From positions 1 through 14,150 of the forward strand of contig JAFAWJ010000237.1 in the NCBI GenBank assembly GCA_019242065.1: a stretch of 14,150 bases of DNA, written 5' to 3'. The notes beneath the pieces are model-generated. The model saw only the letters and a program-made list of their open reading frames with translations, did no database searches and had not been told where the DNA came from. The stretch is from Chloroflexota bacterium (lineage in GTDB: Bacteria > Chloroflexota > UBA6077 > CF-72). This document shows, piece after piece, positions 13,863 through 14,150 of this stretch; within the stretch, counting starts at the first letter, position 1; each line of letters starts with the position of its first letter. The translations under genes and the position numbers were made by a program.

Positions 13863-14150
13863 TCACTGCTGGCTGGCGCCCGCGGGTGGGAGTAGAAGGA
13901 CATCCAGGTCGCCAGTACGACGTGCTTCGGCAAGTTGTTGGGCAAGATCTGGCGTGACGGCGAGTGTCACGCTGGCGATGGAGCCGGAGTTGGCGTCAGA
14001 GGAGGCTCCCGAGACGCTCGAGGCCGGGCTCGAGTTTGTCAGCGAGGTGTCGCGTCCAACCTCGTAGACCTCGGCTCGATCGACCACCTGGCGCGCGTGA
14101 GCTTCGTTGCGGGATTTGTCGGTAACCGTCACCAGGATCTGCACGGAGTC
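13863..14150 (-). CDS. cpaB: CpaB/RcpC-like pilus assembly protein, C-terminal end only
   Basis: The frame is open through the right edge, so 95 residues and the stop are visible and the start is outside the window. The first visible part reads VQILVTVTDKSRNEAHARQVVDRAEVYEVGRD and, after a Ser/Ala/Gly-rich linker (about 35-57), it ends with SVTLAVTPDLAQQLAEARRTGDLDVLLLPP. The 'V-T-L-A-V-T-P-x-x-A-Q-x-L-A-x-A-x-x-x-G-x-L' ending is typical of CpaB proteins, followed by a short tail. The N-terminal membrane anchor and SAF domain expected in the family cannot be checked. In the pilus, CpaB/RcpC acts outside the membrane. Position directly before CpaE is the usual gene order and supports the call. 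Confidence 0.78.
   Translation of the reverse strand, partial: DSVQILVTVTDKSRNEAHARQVVDRAEVYEVGRDTSLTNSSPASSVSGASSDANSGSIASVTLAVTPDLAQQLAEARRTGDLDVLLLPPAGASQQ

Noticed and set aside
1..14150. tRNA, rRNA, insertion sequence or attachment site
   Set aside because: I saw no tRNA-like cloverleaf, rRNA sequence, transposase or integrase motif, or terminal inverted repeats; the window is a continuous gene run on one strand.

Overview
The window is one GC-rich block in which every gene I can support lies on the minus strand. Transcription therefore runs from the right edge to the left. It is a Tad/Flp (type IVc) pilus assembly locus followed by a block of unusual cell-envelope genes. No secretin or outer-membrane lipoprotein is visible. 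Genes are tightly packed with overlapping stops and starts, and domains such as BTAD, NERD and TrbL occur together. This suits a high-GC, probably single-membrane lineage; Chloroflexota is my first guess and Actinomycetota the alternative. The taxonomy is an inference from gene content only.

Right part (about 14150 to 8467), the pilus machine, in transcription order: the C-terminal end of a CpaB/RcpC-like protein; CpaE/TadZ-like ATPase; CpaF/TadA secretion ATPase; TadB and TadC platform proteins; a 78-residue Flp pilin; and a TadE-like pseudopilin. The pilin has its own strong ribosome binding site and a small hairpin just upstream.

Middle part (8446 to 3093) holds three less standard genes. 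The first is a fusion of a membrane region, a NERD nuclease-related domain and a TadE-like pseudopilin. The second is a TadG-like pseudopilin. The third is a 1151-residue membrane protein with two LysM domains outside, and inside a degenerate FtsK-type ATPase domain followed by an OmpR-like/BTAD transcription activator module.

Left part (2905 to 1): a membrane-anchored PEGA plus beta-propeller protein, a TrbL/VirB6-like polytopic membrane protein, and the start of a membrane-anchored NlpC/P60 peptidoglycan hydrolase cut by the window edge. Together these suggest a wall-crossing apparatus in which Tad parts work with type-IV-secretion-like and wall-remodelling parts.

The only two sizeable intergenic gaps (2906-3092 and 11049-11181) carry the same non-coding-looking repeat, minus-strand GTGACGC, usually followed by a T run. 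Spacing is 12 and 21 bp in both places, and a 20-bp stretch is identical between them. This repeat, the pseudo-FtsK/BTAD fusion and the NERD-TadE fusion are the best candidates for something undescribed.
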